A stretch of DNA of 64,000 nucleotides, taken from Orientallactaga sibirica (taxonomy: Eukaryota; Chordata; Mammalia; Rodentia; Dipodidae). The stretch is from NCBI GenBank assembly GCA_036365145.1, contig JAEOAD010000012.1:42600501-42664500 (forward strand). Reading direction: 5' to 3'. This document shows positions 61,635 to 64,000 of the stretch, in pieces. The translations under genes were made by a program, and so were the position numbers. Positions within the stretch are counted from its first letter, which is position 1; each line of letters starts with the position of its first letter. The notes under the pieces were generated by a model. That model was given only the letters and a program-made list of their open reading frames with translations, made no database searches and was not told the DNA's origin.

Positions 61635-64000
61635 AGTTCATAAAACTTTTAACCAATCCAATTTTCACATTAAAAAATTAAAGTCCTATGTTATATAATG
61701 AAATAGTTTTAGCCTTCTTAAAATCAATTTATTCTGTTTGCTCATTTGAAAATTCTCATCTTGCTTATGAGAATTTGGTAATATAAAAAGCTGAGAAATT
61801 TAGAGTGAAGTTAGTAACATCACTTTATTTTAGTTCAATGGAAAATGATGTGAGAATCTAGAACTTTCAAATAAGATTCAGGAATTGTGTGGGTACAGAT
61901 ATTGAACATTTGAGTACAAAAGGAAATAGAAAAATCTAACTTTGAATAATTGAAGTTGAAAAAAAAATTCGAGTTGTCCTTTCTGCTAGATAGAGGTAAT
62001 TATGGCAATCTTTTGTTCTGTCCATAGACATTTTAAACTGAGATTCCCATATGTTCAATTTTTAATCATTCTCAGTTACTGGAATCAGCTTTAGTGAGCC
62101 CAAACATTTTGTCTGAGGGCTGCATACATACAGCTCACTGATGATGGTTATTAATGTTTACCTCACTTAATATACATATCACCACTTAACATGTCATCTT
62201 TGTAAAACACTCCTTATGTATATTGGTCAAATTGCAAGAGTTGAGCAAAATACCACTTGCCTAAACTTAGATACTCTATATACAGTATTCCTAGATTTTT
62301 CGTTTTCTTTTAAAGATAAACTTGATGCATATGGCTCTTAGACTTAACTGAAGGTCCAAGGTTTAAATACTGCTAAGCCATTAATTATACACTGGCTATA
62401 TTTTCCGCCCAAACTAAGAAATTAGTGTTTTATGTTAGATTTTATCATATACAAGTTATTAGAATTTAATTTTTCCATCCACTGTCATAATTGCTTTCTC
62501 CTTTACTTTCTCAGTCTACCTAATTATCTCCATTTAAATAATAAAATGAAATTTTTTCAGATATCATTATTTCATATCTGGTATCTCGCAGTGATTTTTC
62601 ATTTAGTTCAATAGGTAGAGCTGGTGGTTAGGTGATAATAATATGATATTTATTTGGAGAGAATGTCTTGCTTAGACTATGTACTGCTTCTTTCAGTGTG
62701 TGGTAATAGCACAGTAGCAAAACTTTTTGCTTGTATTTTTCTGATTACTTCACTATACTTCAGAAATGCAGAACATCTTATATAGCCCCCCAAATTGTGT
62801 TTACCCTAGTATTGTTTTTTTTACTCTAATATCTTGCCAAGATTTTAAATAGGAGGATCCGACTTTTCTCTCCTCATGTTTTCAAAATTATTGGAATAAG
62901 TTCAGGTGCTTGAAAATCCTATAATTTACACTAGACATTTAATTAACTCAGGAATTCTTTCTTCTCTAAACAGATTCACATTTTAGTACATAAAACCCTT
63001 ACTTCACACTTCTTTCATATTTTATATCATTTTGTTTTATCTCCGTGCTATGAGACACATTTTTTCAAGGTTCAAGATGGAACTATTTATATTTTTTGAC
63101 AGAAACTTCAAATATAATAAATTCCTACTCAAATTTCCTTGATTGAGAACAACCTAACTGCCAGTAGGGAAACCAATAGCTTTCTACTTTAAAGCCAAAC
63201 TAGCAGAGTATGGAGTATTGTATGGGTTTGAAGGCATAACTGGAGTAAAAAGTGTTAATCATTTTAAAGTATTACAAGTTTAATGCTTTAAAATTCACTC
63301 CATCCCTTTAATTTGTCCAAAAATATCACTTTAGAGCAACACTTGTTATCGACTCTGACCTGCTTGGTGGAGAAAGTAGAAGACAAGGAGGATAATAAGA
63401 TGCTGTTTTATGACACATTTATTACAGTAATTCATTTATAGTATGAAACCTTTGCCAATGATAAATGCTATAGTGAATTTAGGAATGTACCTTGGCTTTT
63501 CAACAATAAAGCTGCCAAATATTGCAAAATGCACAAAGGGAGAAAGAAATTTTAGTTGAAAAACTAAACTCCCCAAGAAGCATAATTTTTTTTCTAAGTA
63601 TCTGTGATTCCTTTAAAGAGAGTTTTGATCAGTGTGGATGGGGATTCTCTGATTTTAACAAAATAGCATTTTCTGTGTAATATTCTACCTGCTTTGAATA
63701 CACTTGATTTTCTGTGGATGCTATCTCCTCACATTATCCTCACAGAGAAAATATTCACATTACTTCCCTTATTTCCACAAGATCTAAATCTGTTGGGAAA
63801 GTGATGCCATTTATGACACTGCAATTCTTCACAACACCTCAGAATGGACTTGGAAAATTGTGGTAAGGTTTTGTTCCTTGACATTTGATTATGAAGAGGA
63901 GCTCAGGAATTATGTAATCATCTGCTTTTTCAAGCCACTGCTATGCTTTTTAGTATCCATTAAATGTTAAACATCTCAGCTACTGTCACCATGGGACTAA

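Larger units (their letters stand above)
53181..64000. other. sequence downstream of TRHDE, no gene seen
   Basis: No exon-like or gene-like sequence was recognised on either strand. Listed SINEs, MIR-like pieces and microsatellites occupy parts. The longest plain stretches are 54230-55300, 55600-56210, 56420-58640 and 61660-64000. In human the DNA after TRHDE is also gene-poor (from memory), which fits. Confidence 0.7.

Noticed and set aside
1..64000. CRISPR arrays, bacterial operons, riboswitches or plasmid features
   Set aside because: The intron-exon structure and SINEs show a mammalian genome. The regular repeats are microsatellites or the degenerate 41-base array.

Overview
This is nuclear DNA from a rodent. 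One protein-coding gene is visible: the 3' part of TRHDE, the thyrotropin-releasing-hormone-degrading ectoenzyme (pyroglutamyl-peptidase II, an M1 zinc metallopeptidase). It runs on the plus strand as seven exons: 7139-7286, 9017-9114, 10225-10332, 34925-35092, 36491-36631, 43649-43730 and 50503-50646. Every junction is GT-AG, all phases agree, and the joined exons give about 295 codons ending in TAA at 50644-50646. The catalytic part of the enzyme lies upstream of the window.

The rest is intron, 3'UTR and downstream non-coding DNA filled with retroposons. The commonest is a tRNA-derived SINE with a CT-rich tail (about 24 copies). B1-type (7SL-derived) and B4-type SINEs, rodent L1 pieces, older MaLR, MIR/L2 and MER5A remnants and many microsatellites also occur. 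The SINE types indicate a rodent. From memory their sequence suggests a jerboa-like dipodoid, but I could not search this.

Layout: 1-7138 is intron with five or six SINEs. 7139-10332 is a cluster of three exons. 10333-34924 is a 24.6 kb intron with SINEs, an L1 3' end, an interrupted MaLR LTR and an ancient L1/HAL1 ORF1 remnant. 34925-36631 holds two exons around a short repeat-rich intron. 36632-43648 is an intron holding an antisense L1 that keeps its 5' half but lacks its 3' half, with a degenerate array of about 41 bp units beyond its ORF1. 43649-43730 is the penultimate exon. 43731-50502 is an intron. 50503-50646 is the last coding exon, followed by 3'UTR of uncertain length. From roughly 53-64 kb I see only non-coding DNA, repeats and microsatellites.

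I found no new multi-gene system. The observations most worth checking are the 37-codon open extension past the second exon, a SINE subfamily with a duplicated Pol III B box, the roughly 41 bp array next to the antisense L1, and that L1's unusual 3' truncation.
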